NCBI RefSeq assembly: GCF_027912835.1
Contig: NZ_CP115769.1
Span: 62,001-126,000 of the forward strand
Length of the DNA: 64,000 bases
Source of the DNA: Paracoccus sediminicola
GTDB lineage: Bacteria > Pseudomonadota > Alphaproteobacteria > Rhodobacterales > Rhodobacteraceae
Reading direction: 5' to 3'
In this document: positions 27,300 through 35,177 of the stretch, piece after piece
Position numbering within the stretch: position 1 is the first letter of the stretch
Layout: each line of letters begins with the position of its first letter
Translations under genes and position numbers: made by a program
The notes under the pieces: model-generated
The model's database searches: none
Told to the model about the DNA's origin: nothing
Seen by the model: only the letters and a program-made list of their open reading frames with translations

Positions 27300-28393
27300 C
27301 AGCTTCCAGACCCCTTGCCGAGTTGCCGCCTTCGACCACCGCCGGGCCGGTGCCGTCCGATGTCGCGGAGGCCCTGCGGGCCGCCGCCGCAGAAGAGGAA
27401 CGCGGCGCGCGCCCGATCGGCCGCTCCATCGATCTGCTGCGACAGGCGGACCTTCTGACCGATGACGGCGCGACCGATCCCGCCCGCACCGCCCGGGTGC
27501 TGATGCAGGTGGGCGCTGCGAACCTCGGCATCGGGAGGCTGTTCGAAGGGCATGTCAACGCGCTGCACCTGGTCCGCCTTTATGGAACGAAGGTGCAAGA
27601 GGCGCAGGTCGATCGCCAGATCGCCGAGGGTGCCCTGCTGGGCGTCTGGGGGGCCGATGGCGCGGCGCCGGTGACGCTGGATGCCACGGGGCAGCATTTG
27701 CAGGGCGGCAAGTGCTATGCCTCGGGGCTGGGCACCGTGACCCATGCGCTGGTCACTGTGGATTCCGGTCCCGAGGTGCGGCTGGCGCTGGTCGATGTGA
27801 CGGACGCCGCCCCCGCGGACCCGTCCGCATGGGACATGCAGGGGATGCGGGCGACTGCCTCGGGCAGCTTTGATTTCACCGGCCTGCCGGTCGACAGGAT
27901 CGAATGGATCGGCGACCCCGGCGATTACCTGAAGGAGCCGCATTTCGTCGGCGGTGTTTGGCGGATCGCGGCCTTGCAGGCCGGCGCCACCGTCGGCCTG
28001 CTGGACGTGGCCGCGACAGAGCTTCGCGCCGCAGGCCGCATGGGGGCAGAGGCCCAGAAGGGCCGCCTGATGGATGTGCTGATGCGGACATGGGCCGGCA
28101 TGGCCCTGACCGAGCGCACCGCCGAAGCCGCTGCCGATCGCCACATCGCGCCGGACGACATCGTTACCACCTCTATCGCGGCCCGGCTCTTTACCGAGGA
28201 GGTCGGGCTCGATGCCATCCGGGCCGTCGAGCAGAGCATCGGCCTGCGGCATTTCGAGGCCGGTTCCGAGACCGGACGCATGGCCCGCGATCTGGCGGTC
28301 TATCTGCGGCAGGCCGCGCGGGATGCGTTCCTGCAACGCGCGGCGCAGACGGCTCTCGGGGAAGACGGGCGCATCTGGGGAGTGTTCGGATGA
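27296..28393 (+). CDS. Acyl-CoA-dehydrogenase-like protein in glycan operon
   Basis: A 365-residue protein with the acyl-CoA dehydrogenase layout: helical N-domain, beta middle domain (LLGVWGADGAAPVTLD... GQHLQGGKCYASGLG) and helical C-domain (AGATVGLLDVAATELRAAGRM...). The usual active-site glutamate signature is not obvious, so it may act on something else or be a non-classical FAD enzyme. Overlaps both neighbours. Its place between a GT4 and a deacetylase suggests it modifies an acyl or amide group on the product. Confidence 0.7.
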   Translation: MTASRPLAELPPSTTAGPVPSDVAEALRAAAAEEERGARPIGRSIDLLRQADLLTDDGATDPARTARVLMQVGAANLGIGRLFEGHVNALHLVRLYGTKVQEAQVDRQIAEGALLGVWGADGAAPVTLDATGQHLQGGKCYASGLGTVTHALVTVDSGPEVRLALVDVTDAAPADPSAWDMQGMRATASGSFDFTGLPVDRIEWIGDPGDYLKEPHFVGGVWRIAALQAGATVGLLDVAATELRAAGRMGAEAQKGRLMDVLMRTWAGMALTERTAEAAADRHIAPDDIVTTSIAARLFTEEVGLDAIRAVEQSIGLRHFEAGSETGRMARDLAVYLRQAARDAFLQRAAQTALGEDGRIWGVFG

Positions 28394-29094
28394 ATGTCGC
28401 GCACCGCCCTTTATTGCCGGACGTGTTCGAGGGTCGCGAAAGCCTCGTCGTCTTGGCCCCGCATCCCGACGATGAATCCCTCGGCTGCGGCGCACTTCTG
28501 GCGCGGGGTTTTGCAGGCGCCGGCGCGCATGTCATCTGCCTGACGGATGGCAGTGCGAGCCACCCCGGATCTTGCCAATGGACGCCCCGGCGGCTGGCCC
28601 GCCAGCGACGTGCGGAGATGGTAGCGGCCATCGAATGTCTCGGCGGTTCCGCGCGCGATCTGACCTGGCTGGGCATGGCCGACAGCCGTCTCTATCAGGC
28701 CGATGCGACAGAGGTTGCCGCCAGGCTGGAACAGATCATCGAAGGTCATGGCGCGCGCCATGTCTTCGTGCCCGCCGCCGAGGATCACCACGAAGACCAC
28801 CAGGCGACGGCGCGGTTCGCCGGCGCGTTGCGCCGCCGCCGCCCGGAGTGGGCGTTCTACAGCTATCCCGTCTGGTGCCGCTGGGACGATCCCGATTTCC
28901 GCCAGACCGCCACCCGTCACGCCCCGGTGTGCGTGCCCCCGGAGGACCTGCGCGACAGGAAACGCGCGGCAATCCAATCGCATCGAAGCCAACTGGGCAG
29001 GGTCGTCACCGATGATCCATCGGGCTTCATTCTTCCGGTAGGGTTCATCGAGAAATTCGTGACCGAAGACGAGATCTTCTGGAGGATGCCGTGA
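28390..29094 (+). CDS. PIG-L (LmbE)-family deacetylase
   Basis: A 234-residue zinc deacetylase. PHPDDE at 24-29 supplies the His-Asp metal site and catalytic Asp, and EDHHEDHQAT the third ligand. The family removes acetyl groups from N-acetylglucosamine units (as in GPI, mycothiol or bacillithiol precursors). ATG at 28390 overlaps the previous stop; TGATG overlap with the methyltransferase follows. In this operon it would free an amine that the next enzyme could methylate. Confidence 0.88.
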   Translation: MNVAHRPLLPDVFEGRESLVVLAPHPDDESLGCGALLARGFAGAGAHVICLTDGSASHPGSCQWTPRRLARQRRAEMVAAIECLGGSARDLTWLGMADSRLYQADATEVAARLEQIIEGHGARHVFVPAAEDHHEDHQATARFAGALRRRRPEWAFYSYPVWCRWDDPDFRQTATRHAPVCVPPEDLRDRKRAAIQSHRSQLGRVVTDDPSGFILPVGFIEKFVTEDEIFWRMP

Positions 29095-29657
29095 TGGGGG
29101 TGGGCCGCGATCACCTGCACGCGCTTTATGCCGACACCTCGGACCCTTGGGATTTCGAGCACAGCGGTTACGAACAGGCCAAGTTCGCCGCGACGCGGGC
29201 GGCGCTGACGCGGCCCCGCTACGCCTCGGCCTTCGAGCTGGGCTGCGGCAACGGGCAGCTTGCACAGCATCTGGTGGACATCTGTGACCGCTATACCGGC
29301 ATAGATGCGGTGGCCATCGCGATCGAGGCAGCGCGCCGTGCCGTGCCGGATTCCACCTTCATCCACGACTTTTACCCTTGTCCGCTGCCAAGGGGCGATT
29401 TCGACCTGCTGATCCTGTCCGAAATCCTCTATTTCCTCGATGATAGCAGCTTGCGCACACTGGCATTGGATATCGCTAGCGCCTGGCCGAAGGCGGAGGT
29501 GCTCTGCGTGAGTTGGCTTGGCGAAACCGACCATGATTTGCAGGGCGAAGAGGCGCTGGCGATCTTCACGGCGGCGCTGGACACCCATGAGTTCGATTGC
29601 GTGGCGCAGACCGACGGGTATCGCATCGACCGCGGACTGGCGAAGGGCACGACATGA
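29094..29657 (+). CDS. NodS-like SAM-dependent methyltransferase
   Basis: A 187-residue class I methyltransferase resembling NodS: DPWDFEHSGYEQAKFAATRAAL, then motif I FELGCGNGQLAQHL and FDLLILSEILYFL. NodS methylates the free amino group of deacetylated chitooligosaccharide in Nod factor synthesis. ATG at 29094 overlaps the deacetylase stop and is preferred to GTG at 29091; GGAGG lies about 10 bases upstream. The pairing with a deacetylase supports N-methylation of an amino sugar, but no acceptor is known. Confidence 0.85.
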   Translation: MGVGRDHLHALYADTSDPWDFEHSGYEQAKFAATRAALTRPRYASAFELGCGNGQLAQHLVDICDRYTGIDAVAIAIEAARRAVPDSTFIHDFYPCPLPRGDFDLLILSEILYFLDDSSLRTLALDIASAWPKAEVLCVSWLGETDHDLQGEEALAIFTAALDTHEFDCVAQTDGYRIDRGLAKGTT

Positions 29658-30760
29658 CCCGCCCCGCCGCAAAAGACACCGCCATCGTCATCCCGGCCCG
29701 CAACGAGGAAGCCCGGATCGGTGCCTGTCTCACCGCCCTGGCCGGACAAGGCAACGCGGTGGTGATCCTGGTGCTCAACAACACCACCGACCGCACCGGC
29801 AGCGGGGCCCACGACATCGCCGCGCGGCATGACCTGGACCTGACGGTGCTGGAACGGACACTGCCTTCACGGGAGGGTGTCGGCACCGCCCGGCGGATCG
29901 GATGCGATCACGCCCTGCAGACCATGCCCGCGCTGCGCTACCTTTTGACCACCGACGCCGATTGCATCGTCGCCCCGGATTGGATCGCGCAGAACCTTGC
30001 CCACCTGAAGACGGCGGACGCTGTCTGCGGCAAGGTCGATCTGATCGCGGGCGAGGCAGATATCCTCGATGGCATGGACCCTCACCTCGCCGAACTGGAA
30101 GGCACCTATAGGGCCCTGGTGCAGGACATCTACGCCCGCCACGCGCCCGGATGTGCGGATATCGGCGACACCCACGGCGAAGCGGCGGGGGCGAGCCTCG
30201 GGTTCACACGCGCGGCCTATCTGGCAGGAGGCGGGTTCGCGCCCGTTCGTTGCGGCGAAGACCGCCGGATCGTCCGCGCGCTCCGCGCGGCGGGTTGCCG
30301 GGTCCGTCACGCCGACGATGTGACGGTGCAGGCCTCGTGCCGCCTGATCGGACGCGCGGCGGGGGGCATGTCCGTCGCGCTGAAGGCGCGGATCGGGGGC
30401 CTGGATTATCTGATCGACGATTGCCTGCCGCCGGCGGACTGGCTGGTCACGCAGGCCAGCGGCAAGACGCTGGGCCCCTGGCCGCCGCAGGTGCCCGCCC
30501 GCTTCCGCCTGCATGTGCGGGATCTCCCGCGGCATATTGAAATACTGGAGACGTTCAGGAATTCGGAGCGGCTGATATCCGCCTCGATAGCTTCGGCAGC
30601 AACGAGGCCATGTTCCCACCTTGACACGCTGCTGCCGGGCAAGGGGTCAGCAAATGTCCCCGCTGGCCCCGGCATGCGGGCCTGTCCGGTCCCTGTGGAT
30701 CGTCTGCCCGCACCCACTCAAACCGATGCGTCGGCACTGCCGACCGTGAAAGGAGCATAA
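29654..30760 (+). CDS. GT2-family glycosyltransferase, operon end
   Basis: A 368-residue GT2 enzyme with IVIPARNEEARIGACL, LNNTTDRT and TTDADCIVAP (DAD metal motif). No QxxRW motif, so non-processive. The C-terminal 60 residues are low in complexity and may be a poorly conserved tail. ATG at 29654 overlaps the methyltransferase stop. It closes the operon; the yciF-like gene follows after one base and may be co-transcribed. Confidence 0.82.
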   Translation: MTRPAAKDTAIVIPARNEEARIGACLTALAGQGNAVVILVLNNTTDRTGSGAHDIAARHDLDLTVLERTLPSREGVGTARRIGCDHALQTMPALRYLLTTDADCIVAPDWIAQNLAHLKTADAVCGKVDLIAGEADILDGMDPHLAELEGTYRALVQDIYARHAPGCADIGDTHGEAAGASLGFTRAAYLAGGGFAPVRCGEDRRIVRALRAAGCRVRHADDVTVQASCRLIGRAAGGMSVALKARIGGLDYLIDDCLPPADWLVTQASGKTLGPWPPQVPARFRLHVRDLPRHIEILETFRNSERLISASIASAATRPCSHLDTLLPGKGSANVPAGPGMRACPVPVDRLPAPTQTDASALPTVKGA

Positions 30761-30761
30761 G

Positions 30762-31250
30762 ATGGCAACGTTGAAAGACCTTTATATCGATGAACTACAG
30801 GATCTCTGGTCCGCAAACGACCAGATGTCGAAGGTGGTGTCGGCGATGGCCGACAAGGCATCCGACAGCAAGCTGGCCGACCGGTTGAGTTCCGCCAAGG
30901 AAGGGATCGACCAGCATACCCGCCTTCTGAAATCCGTGCTCGAGGACACCGGTGCCGATGTGAAGAAAGAGCATTGCAAGGGTATGGAAGGGCTCGTGAA
31001 GGAGGCCAGGAAGCACGCGCTCGACAGTGACATGAGCGGTGCCGCGCTCGACGTGGCGATCATCGCGCAATACCAGCGCATGTGCCATTACGGCATCGCC
31101 GGGTTCGGCACGGCCAAGGCATTCGCCGAGGCACTCGGCAATGATGAGGCGGCGCGCAAGCTCGACGAAGCGTTGGACAACATCTACGGGTCCGACGATT
31201 TCATGACCGAGCTGGCAGAACGCTCGCGGAACGTGGATGCGATGGCCTGA
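30762..31250 (+). CDS. YciF/YciE-like DUF892 protein
   Basis: A 162-residue four-helix ferritin-like protein with the family opening LKDLYIDELQDLWSANDQM and repeated acidic/His positions. DUF892 proteins are stress-induced, sometimes ferroxidase-like or linked to rubrerythrin. GAAAGGAGCATAAG precedes the ATG. It abuts the glycosyltransferase operon end, so it may be read from the same EcfG-like promoter. Confidence 0.88.
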   Translation: MATLKDLYIDELQDLWSANDQMSKVVSAMADKASDSKLADRLSSAKEGIDQHTRLLKSVLEDTGADVKKEHCKGMEGLVKEARKHALDSDMSGAALDVAIIAQYQRMCHYGIAGFGTAKAFAEALGNDEAARKLDEALDNIYGSDDFMTELAERSRNVDAMA

Positions 31251-31400
31251 CGGATCTTGAAGTCCATTCCTTTCACCAAGCGGTTTCCTGCCCGCGCTAT
31301 CTGACGGCCGGAACCACGCCGTACCTGAAAGGTTGGGGGGTGGGCAAAACCTGGTGGTCGACGTGGTAGGGTAAGGTTTCGGAACAAGGCGGGACCCACC

Positions 31401-31700
31401 ATGGACGTAAGCATTTTTGTCGAGACGACGCTTTAAGATGGAGAAACCAAAAGGCGCAATATCGCTCGACTTAACCGTGCGCCGGACGAGTTTTGTTCCG
31501 AGAATTTGGGCCTTCTCCTCGACGACGCAAAAACCTTGTTGGGGCGGTTGCAGGAAGCGATTGTGCAAGATCAGGTCGGTGAAGCAATAGAGGCTCGTAG
31601 GAAATGCGATGGCTGTGCCGAACAACGCGCGATCCATGATGATCGAGGCCGAATTCTCGACACTCTTTTCGGGCGAATACAGTTGAAGTGGCCAAGGCTT
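31401..31700 (+). pseudogene. ISKra4-family transposase, N-terminal fragment
   Basis: MDVSIFVETTL is followed by TAA at codon 12, then in the same frame DGETKRRNIARLNR..., LGLLLDDAKTLLGRLQEA, RRKCDGCAEQRAIHDDRG and LDTLFGRIQLKWPR, the opening of an ISKra4-type transposase with its CxxC pair reduced by decay. The match ends near 31700, exactly where the oppositely oriented small gene loses its C-terminus. The catalytic domain is absent. Confidence 0.7.
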
Positions 31701-31849
31701 CAGACAATGGACATCACGTCTTCGGTAACGACTTCCAGCGACCAACCGTCCCCACCTTCGAGTTTGTAGATATCCACCTTGAAGGGCACGCCATCCTCGA
31801 CAACGTGCTGGGAGGCGCTGGAGATGACAAGGTTGGGTTCGCGTTCCAT
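31700..31849 (-). CDS. Small stress-type protein, truncated, 49 aa
   Basis: A 49-residue product from an ATG with a very strong AGGAGG ribosome site. The reading FKVDIYKLEGGDGWSLEVV resembles the N-terminal half of small alphaproteobacterial proteins (with VDIYRLE and W-LEVV), which normally continue for about 30 more residues; here a TGA follows SIV where the ISKra4 fragment begins. The gene is probably truncated by the insertion. Confidence 0.5.
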   Translation of the reverse strand: MEREPNLVISSASQHVVEDGVPFKVDIYKLEGGDGWSLEVVTEDVMSIV

Positions 31850-31996
31850 GTGAATACCTCCTGGTTCTTCCTTGGAAGATAGAAGCACCGAAGACGGAAG
31901 CCAATGTCCGCAATGCGGGCTGCGAGCGCAGAATGCATTCACAAGCTCGCGCGACCGCTTAGGGCCGCTGATGTCGGGCAAAGGCCCTGCCCAAAG

Positions 31997-33337
31997 CTAC
32001 ATCCGGTGCTCTTCCAATCCGAGCTCGGCCCACATCCAGCTGAAATCGTATTCGGTAATCGGACCCTCATCATGCCTGGCGCTATGGTTTTCCAGCAGCT
32101 TCAACCAATCGATCACCTTCTCGCGCCCCGCTGCCGTGTGGACGGCCTGCCGCGGTGATTTGCTTCCAAGCGCCGGGATTGGCGCGTCCAGCGTTTCGCG
32201 GTAATGCTTGTCCATGTGATCCCGCATCAGTTGGCGCGCGATGTCTGGTGGAATTTCCTCGACCTCCTCACTCGGCCTGTCGCGCTGTTGGTCGGCCCGC
32301 ATCTGATCAACCGTCCGGATCGTGGTCAAATGCGATCTTAACAGGTCCCCGGCGGCGTCGCGGATCAACTTCCGGACCTTGTCCGCCCGCTCGGTCGAGT
32401 TGACGGTCACGAGCAGCGCCTTGCCCTTCAGTTCCATGGAGCCCAGAACGGTGACCCCCTCCATCTGCGTGTCCAGCATGATGCCATAGCCAGCCTTGCC
32501 GCCGCGCCCCTTCCGCTCCGCCAGCCAGCTCCAGAGCTTCGGTCCCTGCGGCAGGAAACCCTTCACCCGGTCCAGCCGCTCTGCCACCGCCCTTTGCGTG
32601 ACGCCGCTGGCAAACAGGTACCGCAGGTCGTGGAACAACACATCATCTCCGTCCGAATTCGTGAACTGCGGTTGCGCCGGGGTGAGGGCGCGATCGATCT
32701 CGATAAATAGCCATGCGGTGGTAAAGATGGGTGCGCAGGTCAGAAGCTGATCGCGGGTGAGCCGCAGTGCATCTCGCTTCTTCAGCTTCAGAGCATCGCG
32801 CAGCCCCGAAAACAGGAAATCCACTGTCTCGGCCCGAAAGGGCAACAACGCCCCGGAGATAACGTGGTGCTCTCGCTCGGGCACCACGCGCACGGCAATC
32901 CGGTCCCATTGCTTCAGTGTGCGTGTAGCGGATATCTCCTTCACTGTGACCGGGGCAGCATCCGACAACAGATCGCGTAGCGTCATCGACGTGCCGGGCT
33001 GGACATTACTGACTTCATACAAGCTGACCGGCGCATCCCGCAGCGCCGCAAAATAGGCCCGGTTCAGCGCCGTCTCCTTCCAGCCGCGCCGCTTCAGGTA
33101 GAGATCGACGATGTTTCCGTCCTCATAGCGCTGGCCAAGGAAGTCCTCGAACCCGCACCCCCAAAGCACGCCCGTCCACTGCTCGCCCAGGAGGTCGGCC
33201 AGGCCTTCCTGGTCGAGCTCGAATTCTTCCAGCGCGGGTATCAGGTGTTCCGCGACCACATCCTGCAGCCGTTCCCGCCAGTCGCCTTCCCTGCCAATGA
33301 AGGCCAAAAGACCCGATATGTCATTGCGTTCGGCCAT
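31997..33337 (-). CDS. Large unknown soluble protein, 446 aa
   Basis: A 446-residue soluble protein without membrane segments or classic enzyme motifs. The first 90 residues are acidic and helical, the middle 100-330 is mixed with several Arg/Lys helices, and the C-terminal motif LDAPIPALGSKSPRQAV resembles a short block (PIPALGGKTPRxA) seen at the end of some SEC-C-type or plasmid-borne unknown proteins. It stands alone, 147 bases after the truncated small gene. No function is proposed. Confidence 0.75.
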   Translation of the reverse strand: MAERNDISGLLAFIGREGDWRERLQDVVAEHLIPALEEFELDQEGLADLLGEQWTGVLWGCGFEDFLGQRYEDGNIVDLYLKRRGWKETALNRAYFAALRDAPVSLYEVSNVQPGTSMTLRDLLSDAAPVTVKEISATRTLKQWDRIAVRVVPEREHHVISGALLPFRAETVDFLFSGLRDALKLKKRDALRLTRDQLLTCAPIFTTAWLFIEIDRALTPAQPQFTNSDGDDVLFHDLRYLFASGVTQRAVAERLDRVKGFLPQGPKLWSWLAERKGRGGKAGYGIMLDTQMEGVTVLGSMELKGKALLVTVNSTERADKVRKLIRDAAGDLLRSHLTTIRTVDQMRADQQRDRPSEEVEEIPPDIARQLMRDHMDKHYRETLDAPIPALGSKSPRQAVHTAAGREKVIDWLKLLENHSARHDEGPITEYDFSWMWAELGLEEHRM

Positions 33338-33501
33338 CGCCTCTCACCCGTGTTCCCACAACAACATCTTGCTATTCACCACGGTAAGCAAGATGCCGGT
33401 TAAAGCTGCTCAGCCGCCTGTGCCGCTGTTCCGACGTGGGTAGGCATATAAGAAAATGCCGCGTCACAGCGCGAAACGAGTGCCCTTTTCTGACATCGCC
33501 T

Positions 33502-33527
33502 GTAGGGCGGGCTTCAGCCCGCCCTAC
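33502..33527. repeat. REP-like palindrome, 12-bp perfect arms
   Basis: GTAGGGCGGGCT and AGCCCGCCCTAC, separated by TC, form a perfect hairpin at 33502-33527 in the gap between the unknown protein and parE. The motif is like dispersed REP palindromes moved by Y1-type transposases. I found no second perfect copy in this window by eye. Confidence 0.65.
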
Positions 33528-33558
33528 GGCAAAAATGCAGACCGCAGCTTCGTCCTGC

Positions 33559-33867
33559 TTAGCTGCCTTCCATACGATCGCGAAGGGCCGCTGCGAGATT
33601 GCGGGAGGTGTGAAAGACGGCCAGAATTGTGACTGCCTCGACGTTGACCTCGTAGACAATGAGATAGGGTGACCCTGCCACATTCATTTCCCGCGTCCCG
33701 GAAAAGCGCCCCGGACGGCCGAGTGCGGGAAACTCCGGAAGCTTCGCGGCTGTTCGGGCAATCTGCCTGTACACATTCTCGGCCGCAGCCGGGTTTTCCC
33801 GCGCGATATAATCCACGATGGCTTCAAGGTCTCGCCCGGCCGGCTCGGCAATGAGAAGTGTCTTCAA
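33559..33867 (-). CDS. parE: ParE/RelE-type toxin
   Basis: A 102-residue RelE/ParE-fold toxin (AEPAGRDLEAIVDYIARENPAAA, then LGRPGR and SPYLIVYEVNVEAVTILAVFHTSRN, which match the family). ParE toxins block gyrase, RelE relatives cut mRNA; the short form with ParD-like partner favours ParE. Starts 4 bases inside the antitoxin end (ATGA overlap). Intact. Confidence 0.87.
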   Translation of the reverse strand: MKTLLIAEPAGRDLEAIVDYIARENPAAAENVYRQIARTAAKLPEFPALGRPGRFSGTREMNVAGSPYLIVYEVNVEAVTILAVFHTSRNLAAALRDRMEGS

Positions 33868-34115
33868 GCCTGCCAGCCATGCTTGGTGGCAATGGCGCCA
33901 AAGACGTCGTCGGCAGAACTGACGTTACCCTCGCGCGCTGCGGCCACCCCGGCCGCGATCCGTTCCATTTGCCAAGCGTTGGCTTCGAGAAACTGATCGA
34001 TCGCCTGATTGACCACATAGTTGCGAGAACGATCCATCGCGGCGGCCAAGGCATCGATCTCCGAGACCCTGGCTGTGCGGACGGTCATGGGTTCTGTTTC
34101 GGCGCGCTGCGGCAT
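33864..34115 (-). CDS. parD: ParD/CopG-type antitoxin
   Basis: An 83-residue ribbon-helix-helix protein; VRTARVSEIDALAAAMDRSRNYVVNQAIDQFLEANAW is the RHH part. ATG at 34115 chosen because GGAG lies 7 bases upstream; a longer reading would start with TTG. Represses its own promoter and neutralises the ParE toxin that follows with an overlap. Confidence 0.85.
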   Translation of the reverse strand: MPQRAETEPMTVRTARVSEIDALAAAMDRSRNYVVNQAIDQFLEANAWQMERIAAGVAAAREGNVSSADDVFGAIATKHGWQA

Positions 34116-34126
34116 GGTGTGCTCCA

Positions 34127-34149
34127 ATGTAATCGTATGTAATCATACG
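34127..34149. promoter_or_regulatory. parDE operator
   Basis: Tandem ATGTAATCGT/ATGTAATCAT followed by ACG contains the perfect palindrome CGTATG-TAAT-CATACG at 34134-34149. It lies directly upstream of the parD start, as expected for an autoregulatory RHH operator. Confidence 0.6.
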
Positions 34150-34215
34150 CCTTGCCAATGTAGATTTCCAGTCATGCGCTGATCAGGGTCGGAAACGCTT
34201 GCTGCGGAGCGGATG

Positions 34216-34230
34216 TTCTCTGTATGTTCC
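34216..34230 (+). promoter_or_regulatory. LexA-type SOS box GTTC-N7-GTTC
   Basis: GTTCTCTGTATGTTC at 34216-34230 is an exact match to the alphaproteobacterial SOS box (GTTC-N7-GTTC). It ends 4 bases before the ATG of the zinc-ribbon gene that precedes the SRAP gene, so LexA bound here would control both. Confidence 0.75.
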
Positions 34231-34234
34231 GGAC

Positions 34235-34552
34235 ATGCCAGCGGGTCATCCATCTGCCAACAAGTTCCGAAACCGCACCTTGCGGCACATCGAGCATTCG
34301 GGGCGGCTGGCGCTCGTGACCTGCACCGGCTGCGGGCGTGCCTGCCGTTATTGGGCTCATGATCTCATCAAGGTTCTTGGCCCGGATCATGATCTGCTAG
34401 TGCCGCCATTCATTTGCTCGAAATGCCGCCGCCGCGAATGGATGGATATTCACTGGATTGTGCCGTCTGCGACCGAGTTACAGGACGGCTTGACGGTCCG
34501 CCGTCCCGTCAAGCAGGTTGTTCGCTGGATCTGGCGCGACGAAAAGGCGTGA
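34235..34552 (+). CDS. Zinc-ribbon-like protein upstream of SRAP
   Basis: A 105-residue basic protein with two CxxC pairs, CTGC (residues about 31-34) and CSKC (about 62-65), forming a zinc ribbon; the rest is rich in Arg and aromatic residues (RYWAHDLIKVLGPDHD). ATG at 34235 lies 4 bases after the SOS box, so translation may be leaderless or start from a downstream transcript. It is 4 bases before the SRAP gene. A DNA-repair or nucleic-acid-binding role is inferred from context only. Confidence 0.65.
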   Translation: MPAGHPSANKFRNRTLRHIEHSGRLALVTCTGCGRACRYWAHDLIKVLGPDHDLLVPPFICSKCRRREWMDIHWIVPSATELQDGLTVRRPVKQVVRWIWRDEKA

Positions 34553-34556
34553 GAAA

Positions 34557-35177
34557 TTGTGCAATTTATACTCCAACACCACCGCCCAGGAGGCCATGCG
34601 CAAACTGTTCAGCGGGCTGGCTGATCGGGCCGGCAATCTTCAGCCCGGCCAGGTCTATCCCGACCAGCTGGGCGCGATAGTTCGGCATAACGAGGATGGC
34701 CTGGAATTGGTCAAAGCTCGCTGGGGAATGCCCTCACCTAAATTTGCCCTAAAGACCGAGCGAGATCCAGGCGTGACAAATGTGCGCAACCTGTCCAGCC
34801 CACATTGGCGGCGGTGGTTGGGCAAAGAGTGCCGTTGTCTGGTGCCGGTGACGGCCTTCGCAGAGCCGCTCGGCAAGGGAAAAGGCAATCAGTGGTTTGC
34901 GCCCGCAGATGCTGGCGCGCAGATGTTTTTCGCGGGCATCGAGACGCGGGGCTGGAAATCGGTTCGCAAGGTGAGGGATGGCGAAACGACCGACGACCTC
35001 TATGCCTTCCTGACCTGCGGGCCGAACGCCGAAGTGAAGGCGGTGCATCCAAAGGCTATGCCCGTGATTTTGATGGAGCCTGATGCATGGTCGGCCTGGC
35101 TCAATGGCACTGACGCGAAAGAATTGCAGCGTCCGCTGCCCGATGGCGCGTTGAAACTCATCGATGACGCCCAGTAA
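34557..35177 (+). CDS. SOS response-associated peptidase (SRAP/YedK)
   Basis: A 206-residue SRAP-domain protein. The catalytic Cys2 requires a start immediately before CNLYS, which is the TTG at 34557; a longer reading frame from the ATG at 34518 would bury the cysteine. Further family motifs: RWGMPSP, NVRNLSSPHWRRWL, CLVPVTAFAEP (catalytic Glu region), and AVHPKAMPVIL (His). It forms a stable thiazolidine crosslink at abasic sites in single-stranded DNA. Co-transcribed with the zinc-ribbon gene under the SOS box. Confidence 0.88.
   Translation: MCNLYSNTTAQEAMRKLFSGLADRAGNLQPGQVYPDQLGAIVRHNEDGLELVKARWGMPSPKFALKTERDPGVTNVRNLSSPHWRRWLGKECRCLVPVTAFAEPLGKGKGNQWFAPADAGAQMFFAGIETRGWKSVRKVRDGETTDDLYAFLTCGPNAEVKAVHPKAMPVILMEPDAWSAWLNGTDAKELQRPLPDGALKLIDDAQ

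Noticed and set aside
27161..28495. 444-residue minus-strand frame opposite the acyl-CoA-dehydrogenase-like gene
   Set aside because: The plus-strand gene is coupled to both neighbours; the antisense frame has no family features.
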